Part shown: piece after piece, positions 14,814 to 22,521 of the stretch | Position numbering within the stretch: the stretch's first letter is position 1 | How the letters are laid out: each line of letters begins with the position of its first letter | Origin: an uncultured Oscillibacter sp. | GTDB lineage: Bacteria; Bacillota_A; Clostridia; Oscillospirales; Oscillospiraceae | Direction: 5' to 3' | Assembly: GCA_951800675.1 (NCBI GenBank) | Contig: CATOKC010000029.1 | Span: 1 to 29,416 of the forward strand | Length of the DNA: 29,416 nt | The notes under the pieces: generated by a model | Databases searched by the model: none | Seen by the model: the letters and a program-made list of their open reading frames with translations, nothing else | Told to the model about the DNA's origin: nothing | Position numbers and translations under genes: made by a program

Positions 14814-14959
14814 GCGCTCCGCCTCCTCTCCCAATTGTTCTGCCCATAAGGACGAAAAAAACCGTCCCCAGGTTTTGCGGCCCTTAAAAAATTCCCGCCC
14901 TGACGCAAAGCCGCCCCTCTGGGGACGCCGGCTTTCCTTTTTCCCTTCGCTTCCGGGCG

Positions 14960-14991
14960 AAAAAGGGCCCCCTCCCGGACAGGAGGGGGCC
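14960..14991 (-). terminator. proC terminator
   Basis: On the minus strand GGCCCCCTCC pairs with GGAGGGGGCC (14982-14991 with 14966-14975), followed by CTTTTT. It begins 5 bp after the proC stop and separates proC from the sigma gene. Confidence 0.9.
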
Positions 14992-14995
14992 TTGC

Positions 14996-15820
14996 TCATT
15001 TCAGCTTCCCGTTCTTCTCACAGGCGGCGATCACCGCGTCCATCACCGCGCCCCGGAAGCCCGCCTCCTCCAGCCGCCGCACGCCCTGGATGGTGGACCC
15101 GCCGGGGGAGCACACCGCGTCCTTCAGCTCCCCGGGGTGCTTCCCACTCTCCAGGGCCAGCCGGGCGGAGCCCACTGCCATTTGGGCGGCAAGCTCCAGG
15201 GCCTGGGCCCGGGGCAGCCCGCAGGCCACGCCCCCATCCGCCAAAGCCTCTAAAAAGAGGTCCACAAAGGCCGGGCCGCAGCCCGCTATGGCGGCCCCCG
15301 CGTCCATCAGCCGCTCCGGGATGAGGGAGAAGCGCCCCGCCCCAGCCATGGCCTCCAGAAAGGCCCGCTCCTCGTCCGGCCTCACGCCGGGGCCGGGGGT
15401 GTAGAGAATCATCCCCTCCCCGATGGAGCAGGGGGTGTTGGGCATGACGCGGAGGACGGGGTAATCCCCTCCCGCCATGTCCTGAATGTCCCGGATGCTC
15501 AGCCCCGCCGCCATGGAGACCAGAAGGAAGCGGTCTTTCCGAGCCCCCAGCTCCGGGCCGATTTCCGCCAGCAGCTCCCCCATCATCTGGGGCTTGACCC
15601 CCAGGAAAATGTAGTCCGCGTTCCCCGCGATGGTCCGGTTGTTGGACAGCGGGGCCCCCAGCTCCTTTGCCAGGGCCGCCGCCTTGGCCTCCGTCCGGTT
15701 GGCCAGGAGAAGCCGCTCCCCCTCCAGCCGCCGCCGGGCCGCCCGGGCCAGGGCGCCCCCCATATTTCCCACGCCGATGAAGCCCAGCCTGGCCCCGCCG
15801 AATCCCTTGTCCTTGCTCAT
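14996..15820 (-). CDS. proC: pyrroline-5-carboxylate reductase
   Basis: A 274-aa enzyme that reduces pyrroline-5-carboxylate to proline with NAD(P)H, the last step of the pathway begun by proB and proA upstream. The N-terminal Rossmann motif is GFIGVGNMGGALARA. Further family blocks are LGVKPQMM, VMPNTPCSIGEGM, and the C-terminal GCGPAFVDLFLEALADGG and PGGSTIQGV, which form the active site and dimer helices. The start chosen is ATG 15820, with GGAAGGGAG just upstream; a methionine eight codons earlier lacks a ribosome site and overlaps the preceding frame's end. Confidence 0.95.
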   Translation of the reverse strand: MSKDKGFGGARLGFIGVGNMGGALARAARRRLEGERLLLANRTEAKAAALAKELGAPLSNNRTIAGNADYIFLGVKPQMMGELLAEIGPELGARKDRFLLVSMAAGLSIRDIQDMAGGDYPVLRVMPNTPCSIGEGMILYTPGPGVRPDEERAFLEAMAGAGRFSLIPERLMDAGAAIAGCGPAFVDLFLEALADGGVACGLPRAQALELAAQMAVGSARLALESGKHPGELKDAVCSPGGSTIQGVRRLEEAGFRGAVMDAVIAACEKNGKLK

Positions 15821-15834
15821 AGAACTCCCTTCCG

Positions 15835-16362
15835 TCAATCGCATTGCAAAACCAGCCGCACCCGGTCAAACCGCCGGGCGGCCAGGTCCTCGGTTCGAAT
15901 GTAGAAATAGACCCGTCCACAGTCTCCGAAATCCAGGGAAAACCGCCCCTGCTGAATGGTATCCAGCTGGAGCAGCAACCGCCAATCTTCCAGAGACGTC
16001 TCCTCCGCCTCCCGTATCTGCTCCTCTGGAATCTTCTGTCCGCCGCCCAGATTATAGCCCCGGCTCACCAGCTCGCACTCCACGGTCATGTTGCTTTGGA
16101 TGATGTCGGGCCAGCCCAGAAGCCGGTGGGCGGGCCAGTCCGTTTCCTGCTTCCCCGCCGTCATGGAATACGCGGTCTCAAAGGCTTTCCGCCCTCCCTC
16201 CGCCTTGTCCGCCGCCATCCCGGCGTCGTCGTAACTGGGAAAGCGGCGCTCCATCCGTCCCCGGATGGGCAGGGCGGGAAGCCGGAATTCCTCCTCCAGC
16301 GCCGCCGGGAAGCCCGCCGGCAGGGGGCCGGGCGGACACGCGGGTCCGCCTCTGCCATCCGT
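15835..16362 (-). pseudogene. 5'-truncated DUF1963 (YwqG-like) remnant
   Basis: Directly after the proA stop, in the same frame, homology-like sequence runs without a start: PAALEEEFRLPALPIRG, then MERRFPSYDDAG... to a C-terminus typical of DUF1963 (EDWRLLLQLDTIQQGRFSLDFGDCG... LVLQCD). Full-length YwqG proteins are about 250 aa; only about 165 codons remain and the N-terminal third is missing. The first ATG (16254) lies inside the conserved region and has only a weak GGGGA before it. Either a 139-aa stub is made or the gene is dead. The function of the family is unknown. Confidence 0.6.
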
Positions 16363-17610
16363 TTACCGGACCTGCCCCTCGCCGTAAATCACGTACTTGC
16401 AGCTGGTCAGCTCCTCCAGCCCCATGGGGCCCCGGGCGTGCATCTTCTGGGTGGAGATGCCGATTTCCGCCCCCAGGCCGAACTCCCCGCCGTCGGTGAA
16501 GCGGGTGGAGGCGTTGACGTACACCGCCGCCGCGTCCACCGTGTCCAGGAAGCGCTGGGCCTTGAAGTAGTTGGTGGTAATGATGGCCTCCGAGTGCCCC
16601 GTGCCGTGGGCGTTGATAAACTCCACGGCCTCCTCCATGTCCTTCACCGTCCGCACGGCCAGGATGTAGTCGTCATACTCCGCGTCCCAGTCGCTGTCCG
16701 CCGCCGGGACGGCCCGGTCCCCCAGAACCGCCAGGGCGCTTTCGTCGCACCGGAGCTCCACCCGGTTCCGGTCCAACAGGGGCACGGCCTTTTTCAAAAA
16801 CGCCTCCGCGACGTCCGCCTGGACCAGCAGGCATTCCACCGCGTTGCAGACCGAGGGCCGGGAGCACTTGGCGTTGTAAAGAATCTCCGCCCCCATGTCC
16901 AGGTCCGCCTCGCTGTCCACATAGATATGGCAGACCCCTTCTCCCGTCCGAATCACCGGGACGCCGGCCTCCCTGGCGACCGCCCGGATGAGCCCCGCGC
17001 CGCCCCGGGGAATCAGCACGTCCACGTACCCGTCCAGGTGCATCAGCTCGTTGGCCGTCTCATGGCTGGTGTCCTGGACCAGGGACACGCAGTCCTCCGG
17101 CAGTCCCGCGCTTTTCAGCGCCGCGCGCATCAGCTCCGCCGCCTTCCGGTTGGAGCGGATGGCCTCCTTCCCGCCCCGGAGGATGCAGACGTTGCCGGAC
17201 TTGAGGCACAGGGCTGCGGCGTCCACGGTGACGTTGGGCCGGGCCTCGAAGATGATGGCCACCACCCCCAGGGGCACCCGCCGCCGCCCGATGATAAGGC
17301 CGTTGGGCCGGGTCTCCATCTTATCCACCTTTCCAATGGGGTCCGGCAGGGCGATGACCTGCCGCACGGCCTCCACGATGCCGGAAATCCGCTCCTCCGT
17401 CAGGGTCAGCCGGTCCAGCATGGCCGGGCGCATCCCCGCCTCCCTGGCGGCGGCCACGTCCGACCCGTTGGCCGCCAGCCACTCCGCCGACCGCTTTGTC
17501 AAAGTCTCCGCGATGGCCTCCAGGGCGGCGTTTTTCCTGGCCGTCCCGGCGGTGGCCAACGTATAGGACGCGGCCTTGGCCCGCCGTCCCTGTTCCCGCA
17601 ACGCTGTCAT
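16363..17610 (-). CDS. proA: glutamate-5-semialdehyde dehydrogenase (gamma-glutamyl phosphate reductase)
   Basis: A 415-aa enzyme of the aldehyde dehydrogenase superfamily that reduces gamma-glutamyl phosphate to glutamate semialdehyde with NADPH. Family blocks: PLGVVAIIFEARPNVTVDAA near 113-132, CLKSGNVCILRGGKEA near 135-150, the nucleophile Cys255 in RPSVCNAVE, and the C-terminal ASTRFTDGGEFGLGAEIGIS. Length is normal. The ATG overlaps the proB stop by 4 bp (17607-17610), so ProB and ProA are translated together, which fits their channelling of an unstable intermediate. Confidence 0.97.
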   Translation of the reverse strand: MTALREQGRRAKAASYTLATAGTARKNAALEAIAETLTKRSAEWLAANGSDVAAAREAGMRPAMLDRLTLTEERISGIVEAVRQVIALPDPIGKVDKMETRPNGLIIGRRRVPLGVVAIIFEARPNVTVDAAALCLKSGNVCILRGGKEAIRSNRKAAELMRAALKSAGLPEDCVSLVQDTSHETANELMHLDGYVDVLIPRGGAGLIRAVAREAGVPVIRTGEGVCHIYVDSEADLDMGAEILYNAKCSRPSVCNAVECLLVQADVAEAFLKKAVPLLDRNRVELRCDESALAVLGDRAVPAADSDWDAEYDDYILAVRTVKDMEEAVEFINAHGTGHSEAIITTNYFKAQRFLDTVDAAAVYVNASTRFTDGGEFGLGAEIGISTQKMHARGPMGLEELTSCKYVIYGEGQVR

Positions 17611-18419
17611 CGCGCGCCTCCCTTTCCTGCGGCAAACCGCGTCCCGATGTCCTGCCCTTCCACAATGCCGTACAAATCCTCCGGCCTTTGGCCGTTGGTA
17701 ATCACCATGTCACACCCGGCCTCCATGGCGATTTTCGCGGCGGAGAGCTTGGTGGTCATGCCGCCGGTGCCCCGCCAGGTGCCCGCGCCCCCGGCCATCT
17801 CCAGAATTTCCGGCGTCAGCGCCTCCACACGGTGGAGGAGCCTCGCCCCCGGGTCCCGCTTGGGGTCGGCGTCATAAAGCCCGTCGATGTCGCTGAGGAG
17901 CACCAGCAGCTCCGCCCCGCAGAGCTCCGCCACAATGGCGGAAAGGGTGTCGTTGTCCCCCAGCACCTTGTGGCGGCCCGTCTCAATCTCGGCGGAGGAC
18001 ACGGAGTCGTTTTCGTTTACCACCGGGAGAATCCCCAGCTCCAGGAGGCTGGTGAAGGTATTTTTCAAATGCTCCGCCCGAACCGGGTCCTCCACGTCCT
18101 CCCCGGTGAGGAGAATCTGGGCCACGGTGCAGTTGTACTCGGAGAAGAGCTTGTCGTAAATGTGCATCATCCGGCACTGCCCCACGGCGGCGGCGGCCTG
18201 CTTCATCCGCAGGGCCCTGGGCCGCTCGTCCAGGCCCATCCGGGCGGTGCCCACGGCGATGGCCCCGGAGGTCACCAGAATCACCTCATGCCCCCCGCCG
18301 CTGAGATCCGCCAATACCCGGACCAGCCGCTCCATGCTCCGAAGGTCCAGACTGCCGGAGCTGTGGGTCAGGGTGGAGGTGCCCACCTTGACCACCACCC
18401 GCCGTTTCTTGTTATTCAT
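17607..18419 (-). CDS. proB: glutamate 5-kinase
   Basis: A 270-aa amino-acid kinase that phosphorylates glutamate in the first, usually proline-inhibited, step of proline synthesis. Visible are VVVKVGTSTLTH at the nucleotide-binding N-terminus, LVTSGAIAVG, VNENDSVS near the substrate site, and LLSDIDGLYDADP. The C-terminal PUA domain of the E. coli enzyme is missing, as in many Firmicutes. ATG 18419 has GGGAGGCGG 5 nt upstream; an in-frame ATG at 18518 lies upstream of the promoter and is rejected. Confidence 0.96.
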   Translation of the reverse strand: MNNKKRRVVVKVGTSTLTHSSGSLDLRSMERLVRVLADLSGGGHEVILVTSGAIAVGTARMGLDERPRALRMKQAAAAVGQCRMMHIYDKLFSEYNCTVAQILLTGEDVEDPVRAEHLKNTFTSLLELGILPVVNENDSVSSAEIETGRHKVLGDNDTLSAIVAELCGAELLVLLSDIDGLYDADPKRDPGARLLHRVEALTPEILEMAGGAGTWRGTGGMTTKLSAAKIAMEAGCDMVITNGQRPEDLYGIVEGQDIGTRFAAGKGGAR

Positions 18420-18458
18420 AAAAGACCGCCTCCCGCCCCACGGGCCTGATTTTCCCCC

Positions 18459-18467
18459 AGTATAGCA
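18459..18467 (-). promoter_or_regulatory. proBA promoter, extended -10
   Basis: On the minus strand TGC-TATACT (TATACT at 18459-18464) with a T-rich but poor -35. The leader is about 33 nt. No T-box or other riboregulator fits in it. Confidence 0.5.
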
Positions 18468-18503
18468 CGCCGGGGCAAAAAAGAAAAGCCCGGAGAACGC
18501 GGG

Positions 18504-18536
18504 AAACCGGCGGATCAATACGGTCCGCCGGTTTTT
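18504..18536. terminator. terminator between the small membrane gene and proB
   Basis: AAACCGGCGGA (18504-18514) pairs perfectly with 18524-18534; T5 follows on the plus strand. It starts 2 bp beyond the stop of the leftward small gene, so it probably ends that transcript, although the leftward U-tract is short. Confidence 0.7.
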
Positions 18537-18537
18537 G

Positions 18538-18753
18538 TTATCCGTTCTTCTTCGCGCTTGCTTCCCGCCGCTTCCGGCACATCCGGAAGATGGTGTAATA
18601 AAGCAGGAAAGCCAGAGCCGTTCCCCCGGCCAGCTCCGCGGTGTGGAAGCCCACCGCGCCGGTCAGGGCCGTCTGCCCCGCGATGACCGCCGCCACCAGC
18701 AAAATCCCAAGCGCGATTCCCTTCAGCATATCCTTCATCGTATTCTTCATCAT
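18538..18753 (-). CDS. small two-helix membrane protein, unknown
   Basis: A 71-aa protein with hydrophobic helices at about 9-28 and 38-58 and a basic tail (RMCRKRREASAKKNG). GGAGG stands 5 nt before the first of two adjacent ATG codons. A longer frame to 18819 would start inside the promoter region and is rejected. It has its own promoter and terminator. I do not recognise the family. Confidence 0.6.
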   Translation of the reverse strand: MMKNTMKDMLKGIALGILLVAAVIAGQTALTGAVGFHTAELAGGTALAFLLYYTIFRMCRKRREASAKKNG

Positions 18754-18789
18754 TTTCTCCTCCGTTTCTGTTCTCTTGGAACTGATGTC

Positions 18790-18798
18790 AGTATAGCA
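18790..18798 (-). promoter_or_regulatory. promoter of the small membrane gene
   Basis: On the minus strand TGC-TATACT with TATACT at 18790-18795, an extended -10 with weak -35, about 30 nt before the ribosome site. Confidence 0.5.
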
Positions 18799-18827
18799 AA
18801 CCGCCGCCGGGGCTGCCATTGATTTTC

Positions 18828-18865
18828 CTTACAATTTCCCGCCGTATCTTACAATGCTGTAAGAT
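18828..18865. promoter_or_regulatory. candidate operator upstream of the TepA-like gene
   Basis: CTTACAAT occurs at 18828-18835 and 18848-18855, 20 bp apart, and the second forms an 8-bp inverted repeat, ATCTTACA (18846-18853) with TGTAAGAT (18858-18865), across 4 bp. Spacing of about two helical turns suggests a dimeric regulator. The factor is unknown. Confidence 0.4.
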
Positions 18866-18932
18866 TCCGCCGGGCGCGGGTAATTTCCGAAAAACCGCAA
18901 AAGCTACCCTTACGAAAGGAAGGTTGCTGACT

Positions 18933-19646
18933 ATGACCAAACCCACCAAGCCCACCGAACCGGAAAACGATACACAGAAGGAGGCCGTCCAGTCCATCCT
19001 GGACTTCGGTTCCGCCATGACGGCCACGCCCCACGGAAATCTCTACTGCCTCACCATCATCGGCCAGATCGAGGGCCACATGGCCGCCGACGACCGGGCC
19101 AAAACCACCAAGTACGAGCACGTCCTCCCCCTCCTCGCCAAGCTGGAGGAGTCCAGCGAAATCGCGGGGGTCCTCTTCCTCCTCAACACCGTGGGCGGAG
19201 ACGTGGAGGCGGGCCTCGCCATCGCGGAGCTCATCGCCGGCATGACCAAGCCCACCGTCTCCATCGTCCTGGGGGGCAGCCACTCCATCGGCGTGCCCCT
19301 GGCGGTGGCCGCAAGGCGGAGCTTCGCCGTGCCCTCCGCCGCCATGACCATCCACCCCGTCCGCATGAGCGGCACCGTCATCGCCGCCCCCCAGACCTAC
19401 AGCTACTTCCAGCGGCTCCAGGACCGGATCGTGGCCTTTGTCGCCGGACACAGCCACATCTCCGCCGGGGACTTCCAGGACCTGATGCTGAAAAAGGACG
19501 ACATGGCCGCGGACGTTGGAAGCGTCGTCTACGGCGAGGAGGCGGTGCGCCTGGGCCTTATCGACGAAATCGGCGGCCTCTCCGACGGGCTCCAATGGCT
19601 CTATAGGGAGATTGACGAAGGAAAGAAAAAGCGGAAGAAGAAATAA
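18933..19646 (+). CDS. ClpP-family serine protease, TepA-like
   Basis: A 237-aa protein of the ClpP/crotonase fold, closest to the TepA/YmfB group in Clostridia and Bacillus. The ClpP-type catalytic triad is readable: Ser118 in GGSHSIG, His141 in AAMTIHPVRMSG, and an Asp in GLIDEIGG. LNTVGGDVEAGLAIAE matches the substrate-binding strand of ClpP. An extra N-terminal stretch of about 35 residues and a lysine-rich tail (KKKRKKK) flank the core. The start is ATG 18933 after GAAAGGAAGG; the in-frame ATG at 18819 lies in the operator region. A TepA role in secretion or spore formation is known only for relatives; here it is inferred. It forms a single-gene unit. Confidence 0.83.
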   Translation: MTKPTKPTEPENDTQKEAVQSILDFGSAMTATPHGNLYCLTIIGQIEGHMAADDRAKTTKYEHVLPLLAKLEESSEIAGVLFLLNTVGGDVEAGLAIAELIAGMTKPTVSIVLGGSHSIGVPLAVAARRSFAVPSAAMTIHPVRMSGTVIAAPQTYSYFQRLQDRIVAFVAGHSHISAGDFQDLMLKKDDMAADVGSVVYGEEAVRLGLIDEIGGLSDGLQWLYREIDEGKKKRKKK

Positions 19647-19682
19647 CCCCTGTCCCCCCGGAGGCATAGCGTTACCGGAAAC

Positions 19683-19712
19683 ACGGGCCGCCCCCCTGGG
19701 CGGCCCGTTTCC
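19683..19712 (+). terminator. terminator after the TepA-like gene
   Basis: Perfect 11-bp stem (19683-19693 with 19698-19708), CCCT loop, then TTTCC. The U-tract is short but the stem is very GC-rich. The rest of the gap up to 19885 holds only the next promoter. Confidence 0.75.
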
Positions 19713-19824
19713 CCCTCTATCAATCGAACACCGGGCGGGGGCGGACCTGCGTGTCCGCTTTTCCCCCGCTCCGCGCCGCTTTCCAGCCGGGCGGAAATTT
19801 TATTGTTCTTTTAGTAAAATATAC

Positions 19825-19853
19825 TTGACAAATAGTCGGGTTAGCTATATACT
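19825..19853 (+). promoter_or_regulatory. strong promoter for the DUF6440 gene
   Basis: TTGACA (19825-19830), 17 bp, TATACT (19848-19853): one mismatch from the sigma-A consensus. The leader is about 26 nt. Confidence 0.85.
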
Positions 19854-19885
19854 GGCTTTACCAGCACAGAATAAGGAGTAACTTT

Positions 19886-20050
19886 ATGAATCGCTTTCAG
19901 AAAGTATATACCCAAGGAACCATTGATGTCATGGAAATCTGGGCAGACACGGAAACCGGCGTCCACTACGTATTCCACCGAAACGGCAGCGCGGCGGGCT
20001 TCACGCCTTTGCTGGGCCCCGACGGCAAGCCGGTTATTGCCAGCAAATAA
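19886..20050 (+). CDS. DUF6440-family small protein
   Basis: A 54-aa protein (MNRFQKVYTQGTIDVMEIW..., then ETGVHYVFHRNGSAAGFTPL, ending in GKPVIASK). The pattern of a bound-metadata-like strand, ETGVxYxF, and a final TPLLGPDGKP is that of the DUF6440 family, whose function is not known. AAGGAGT precedes the ATG. It lies downstream of the strongest promoter in the window and 27 bp before the membrane protein gene, so it probably heads a three-gene operon with the regulator at its end. Confidence 0.75.
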   Translation: MNRFQKVYTQGTIDVMEIWADTETGVHYVFHRNGSAAGFTPLLGPDGKPVIASK

Positions 20051-20077
20051 CCCGAAAGGAAGAAAGGACGGATTTTT

Positions 20078-20602
20078 ATGGATCTCCACCATGCCGGAGT
20101 TTTCGTTGGCCTTACGGCGGGCCTCCTCGCCGGGCTGGCCTTCGTCATGTTCCTGTTCAAGAAAAAAGTCCTGGACACGCACTTTGACGAGCGGCAGGAG
20201 CGGGCCCGGGGCAAGGCCTTTCAATACGGCTTTTTCACCCTGCTCATCGCCGCCTATGCCTACGGCATCTCCGACGTGCTCCTGGGCCGGTGGTGCGACG
20301 TGCTGACGGGAGTGACCCTTTGCATCGCCCTGGCCCTCTGCGTCTTCGCCGTCACCTGCATTTTGAAGGACGCCTACCTCAGCCTCCGGGAGAAGCCCCG
20401 GACCGTCATGACCATGTTCGCCCTGCTGTCCACCATCAACCTGGGCTTCGGCGGCATGTATGCCCTCTCCGGTGATCTGGTGGAGGACGGCGTGCTGACC
20501 TTCCGGGCGGTAAATCCCATCATAGGGGCGGCGGTCCTGGTGATTCTCATTGTGTACATCGTCAACTACCTCCTCCGCCCCCGGGACGAGGAGGCGGAAT
20601 GA
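20078..20602 (+). CDS. five-helix membrane protein next to an XRE regulator
   Basis: A 174-aa integral membrane protein. Predicted helices are near 8-27, 48-68, 75-96, 109-130 and 145-166. The loop after helix 1 has DERQERARGKAFQYG, a segment shared by small clostridial membrane proteins that are encoded with YozG-like regulators. The stop overlaps the regulator start (ATGA, 20599-20602). The function is not known; the pair may sense a membrane or drug signal, or set the level of the operon. Confidence 0.75.
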   Translation: MDLHHAGVFVGLTAGLLAGLAFVMFLFKKKVLDTHFDERQERARGKAFQYGFFTLLIAAYAYGISDVLLGRWCDVLTGVTLCIALALCVFAVTCILKDAYLSLREKPRTVMTMFALLSTINLGFGGMYALSGDLVEDGVLTFRAVNPIIGAAVLVILIVYIVNYLLRPRDEEAE

Positions 20603-20793
20603 AAAACCTCCGTATGAAAGCCGCCCGGGCCGCCCTGGACCTGAGCCAGCAGCAGCTGGCGGACGCGGTGGGAGTCTCCCGCCAGACCATCAACGCCATT
20701 GAAAAGGGGGACTACAACCCCACCATCAAGCTCTGCGCCGCCATCTGCCGCTGCCTGGGCAAGACCCTGGACGAGCTCTTTTGGGAAGATTAA
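20599..20793 (+). CDS. short XRE-family (YozG-like) transcription regulator
   Basis: A 64-aa protein that is essentially one helix-turn-helix: LDLSQQQLADAVGVSRQTIN is the DNA-binding unit, followed by AIEKGDYNPTIKLCAAICRC and LDELFWED. It is coupled by a 4-bp overlap to the membrane protein. Such short regulators usually bind their own promoter, so 19825-19853 is a likely target, but no palindrome stands out there. Confidence 0.88.
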   Translation: MKNLRMKAARAALDLSQQQLADAVGVSRQTINAIEKGDYNPTIKLCAAICRCLGKTLDELFWED

Positions 20794-20800
20794 GCAAGCA

Positions 20801-20832
20801 GGGAGGGGAGGGCCCGGGGGCCTTCCCCTCCC
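20801..20832 (+). terminator. GC-rich hairpin after the XRE gene
   Basis: GGGAGGGGAGGGCC (20801-20814) pairs with 20819-20832 with one G-T wobble. There is no T-run after it, so termination is probable but not certain. Confidence 0.55.
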
Positions 20833-20837
20833 CCTAT

Positions 20838-20857
20838 AAGCGTTTGCGGAAACACTT
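20838..20857. promoter_or_regulatory. palindromic operator candidate upstream of pyk
   Basis: AAGCGTTT (20838-20845), GCGG, AAACACTT (20850-20857): 7 of 8 symmetric positions, about 75 bp before the pyk -10. The shape is that of a LacI/CcpA-type or similar operator; it is not a clean cre site. Confidence 0.35.
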
Positions 20858-20906
20858 TCACAGAGACTAAGCTAAACGATTACGTAAAATTTATGGAATT
20901 CTAACC

Positions 20907-20935
20907 TATCCAGCGGGGAAAGACTCTTGTATAAT
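20907..20935 (+). promoter_or_regulatory. pyk promoter
   Basis: A perfect TATAAT (20930-20935) with a weak -35 (TATCCA, 20907-20912) at 17 bp. The leader of about 65 nt contains a GGCTCCCC/GGGGGCC hairpin ending just before the AGGAGG ribosome site. Confidence 0.6.
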
Positions 20936-21006
20936 AGGAGACTGCAAGGAAGCATTTATCTTTGGTTCGGCTCCCCGCCGGAGGGGGCCTATAGGAGGAA
21001 TTTCAT

Positions 21007-22443
21007 ATGCTGAGAAAAACGAAAATTATCTGCACCCTGGGCCCCGCCGTGGACAGCGAGGACCTGATTGTCGCCCTCATCAAGGGGGGCATGAACGGCG
21101 CCCGGTTCAACTTTTCCCACGGCAGCCACCCGGAGCACCTGGAGCGGCTGAACCGCCTCAAGGCCATCCGGGACCGGATGGGCAGCCCCGTGGCCACCAT
21201 CCTGGACACCAAGGGCCCGGAAATCCGCATCAAGAGCTTTGAGAGCAAGACCGTGGAGCTCACCGCCGGGGAGGAATTCACCCTCACGGTGGAGGATGTG
21301 CCCGGCACCGCCCAGCGGGTTTCCGTCACCTATCCCAAGCTCCACGAGGAGGTGTCCCCCGGCCAGGAGATCCTGATTGACGACGGGCTGGTCGCCATCC
21401 GGGTCCAGGAGATCCGGGGCGGCGACATCGTGTGCCAGGTGGAAAACGGCGGTACCCTCTCCGCCAACAAGTCCATCAACATCCCCGGGGCCCATATCCA
21501 GCTCCCCGCCCTGACGGAGAAGGACGTGGCGGACATCCGCTTTGGCGTGGAGAACGACTTTGACTTCATCGCCGCCTCCTTCGTCCGCCGGGCCGCCGAT
21601 GTGGAGGCCGTCCGGGAGGTGCTGCGCCAGTGCGGCGGGGACAATGTGAAAATCATCGCGAAAATTGAGAACCAGGAGGGCATCGACAACCTGGACGGCA
21701 TTCTGGAGGCCGCCGACGGGGTGATGGTGGCCCGGGGCGATTTGGGGGTGGAGATTCCCGCCGCCAAGGTTCCCGCCCTGCAAAAGCAGATGATCCGCAA
21801 GGGCCTCCAGGCGGGCAAGCCCGTCATCACCGCCACCCAGATGCTGGACTCCATGATGCGCAACCCCCGCCCCACCCGGGCGGAAGTCTCCGACGTGGCC
21901 AACGCCGTATACGACGGCACCAGCTGCGTCATGCTCTCCGGGGAGACCGCCGGGGGCAAGTACCCCGTGGAGGCCCTGGCGGCCATGCTGGAGATCGTCA
22001 CGGAGGCGGAGGCGTCCATCGACTACTGGAAGCGCTTCCAGAAGCAGCTGGTGGTTACCACCTCCAACAACATCAACGACGCCATCACCCACACCTGCTG
22101 TCTCACGGCCCGGGACCTGAACGCCACGGCCATCCTGGCGGCCAGCAGCTCCGGCCGGACGGCCCGGATGATCTGCCGCTTCCGCCCCGCCTGCCCGGTG
22201 GCGGCGCTGACCATGCAGGAAAAGACCCGGCGGCAGCTTTCCATCTGCTGGGGCGTGATTCCCTTCCTGACGGGGGAGGTCAACTCCACGGACCGGATTT
22301 TCTCCCTCTCCGCCGAGGTGGCGGTGAAGGAGGGGCTGGTCCAGCCCGGGGATACGGTGGTCATCACCGCCGGGGTGCCCCTGGGGCAGAGCGGGTCTAC
22401 GAACCTCATTAAGGCGCAGGTCATTGAGGATAATACCCTCTAA
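21007..22443 (+). CDS. pyk: pyruvate kinase
   Basis: A 478-aa glycolytic enzyme that transfers phosphate from phosphoenolpyruvate to ADP. N-terminal RKTKIICTLGPA, GMNGARFNFSHG and ILDTKGPEIR are substrate and metal-binding blocks. The catalytic lysine is in IIAKIENQEG (about residue 219), followed by MVARGDLGVE and TQMLDSMMRNPRPTRAEVSD. The C-terminal allosteric domain ends near residue 478; the PEP-utiliser-like extension of Bacillus enzymes is absent. ATG 21007 follows AGGAGGAATTTC. It is monocistronic, with a possible operator upstream that fits sugar-responsive control. Confidence 0.97.
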   Translation: MLRKTKIICTLGPAVDSEDLIVALIKGGMNGARFNFSHGSHPEHLERLNRLKAIRDRMGSPVATILDTKGPEIRIKSFESKTVELTAGEEFTLTVEDVPGTAQRVSVTYPKLHEEVSPGQEILIDDGLVAIRVQEIRGGDIVCQVENGGTLSANKSINIPGAHIQLPALTEKDVADIRFGVENDFDFIAASFVRRAADVEAVREVLRQCGGDNVKIIAKIENQEGIDNLDGILEAADGVMVARGDLGVEIPAAKVPALQKQMIRKGLQAGKPVITATQMLDSMMRNPRPTRAEVSDVANAVYDGTSCVMLSGETAGGKYPVEALAAMLEIVTEAEASIDYWKRFQKQLVVTTSNNINDAITHTCCLTARDLNATAILAASSSGRTARMICRFRPACPVAALTMQEKTRRQLSICWGVIPFLTGEVNSTDRIFSLSAEVAVKEGLVQPGDTVVITAGVPLGQSGSTNLIKAQVIEDNTL

Positions 22444-22457
22444 TACCGCTCTCCCAA

Positions 22458-22498
22458 GCGGGGGAGATTGTACTCGCCCTGACGGGCGGGGGAGATTG
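22458..22498. repeat. 13-bp direct repeat in two small hairpins after pyk
   Basis: GCGGGGGAGATTG occurs at 22458-22470 and 22486-22498. Each copy contributes the right arm of a hairpin (CTCTCCC with GGGGGAG; CGCCC with GGGCG). There is no T-run, so it is at best a weak terminator between pyk and the convergent greA-like gene. Confidence 0.55.
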
Positions 22499-22521
22499 GA
22501 TACCAGCGATGGCCGTATTTC

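Noticed and set aside
15844..17877. 677-codon rightward open frame across the proline genes
   Set aside because: Antisense shadow of proA and proB; no domain is recognisable.
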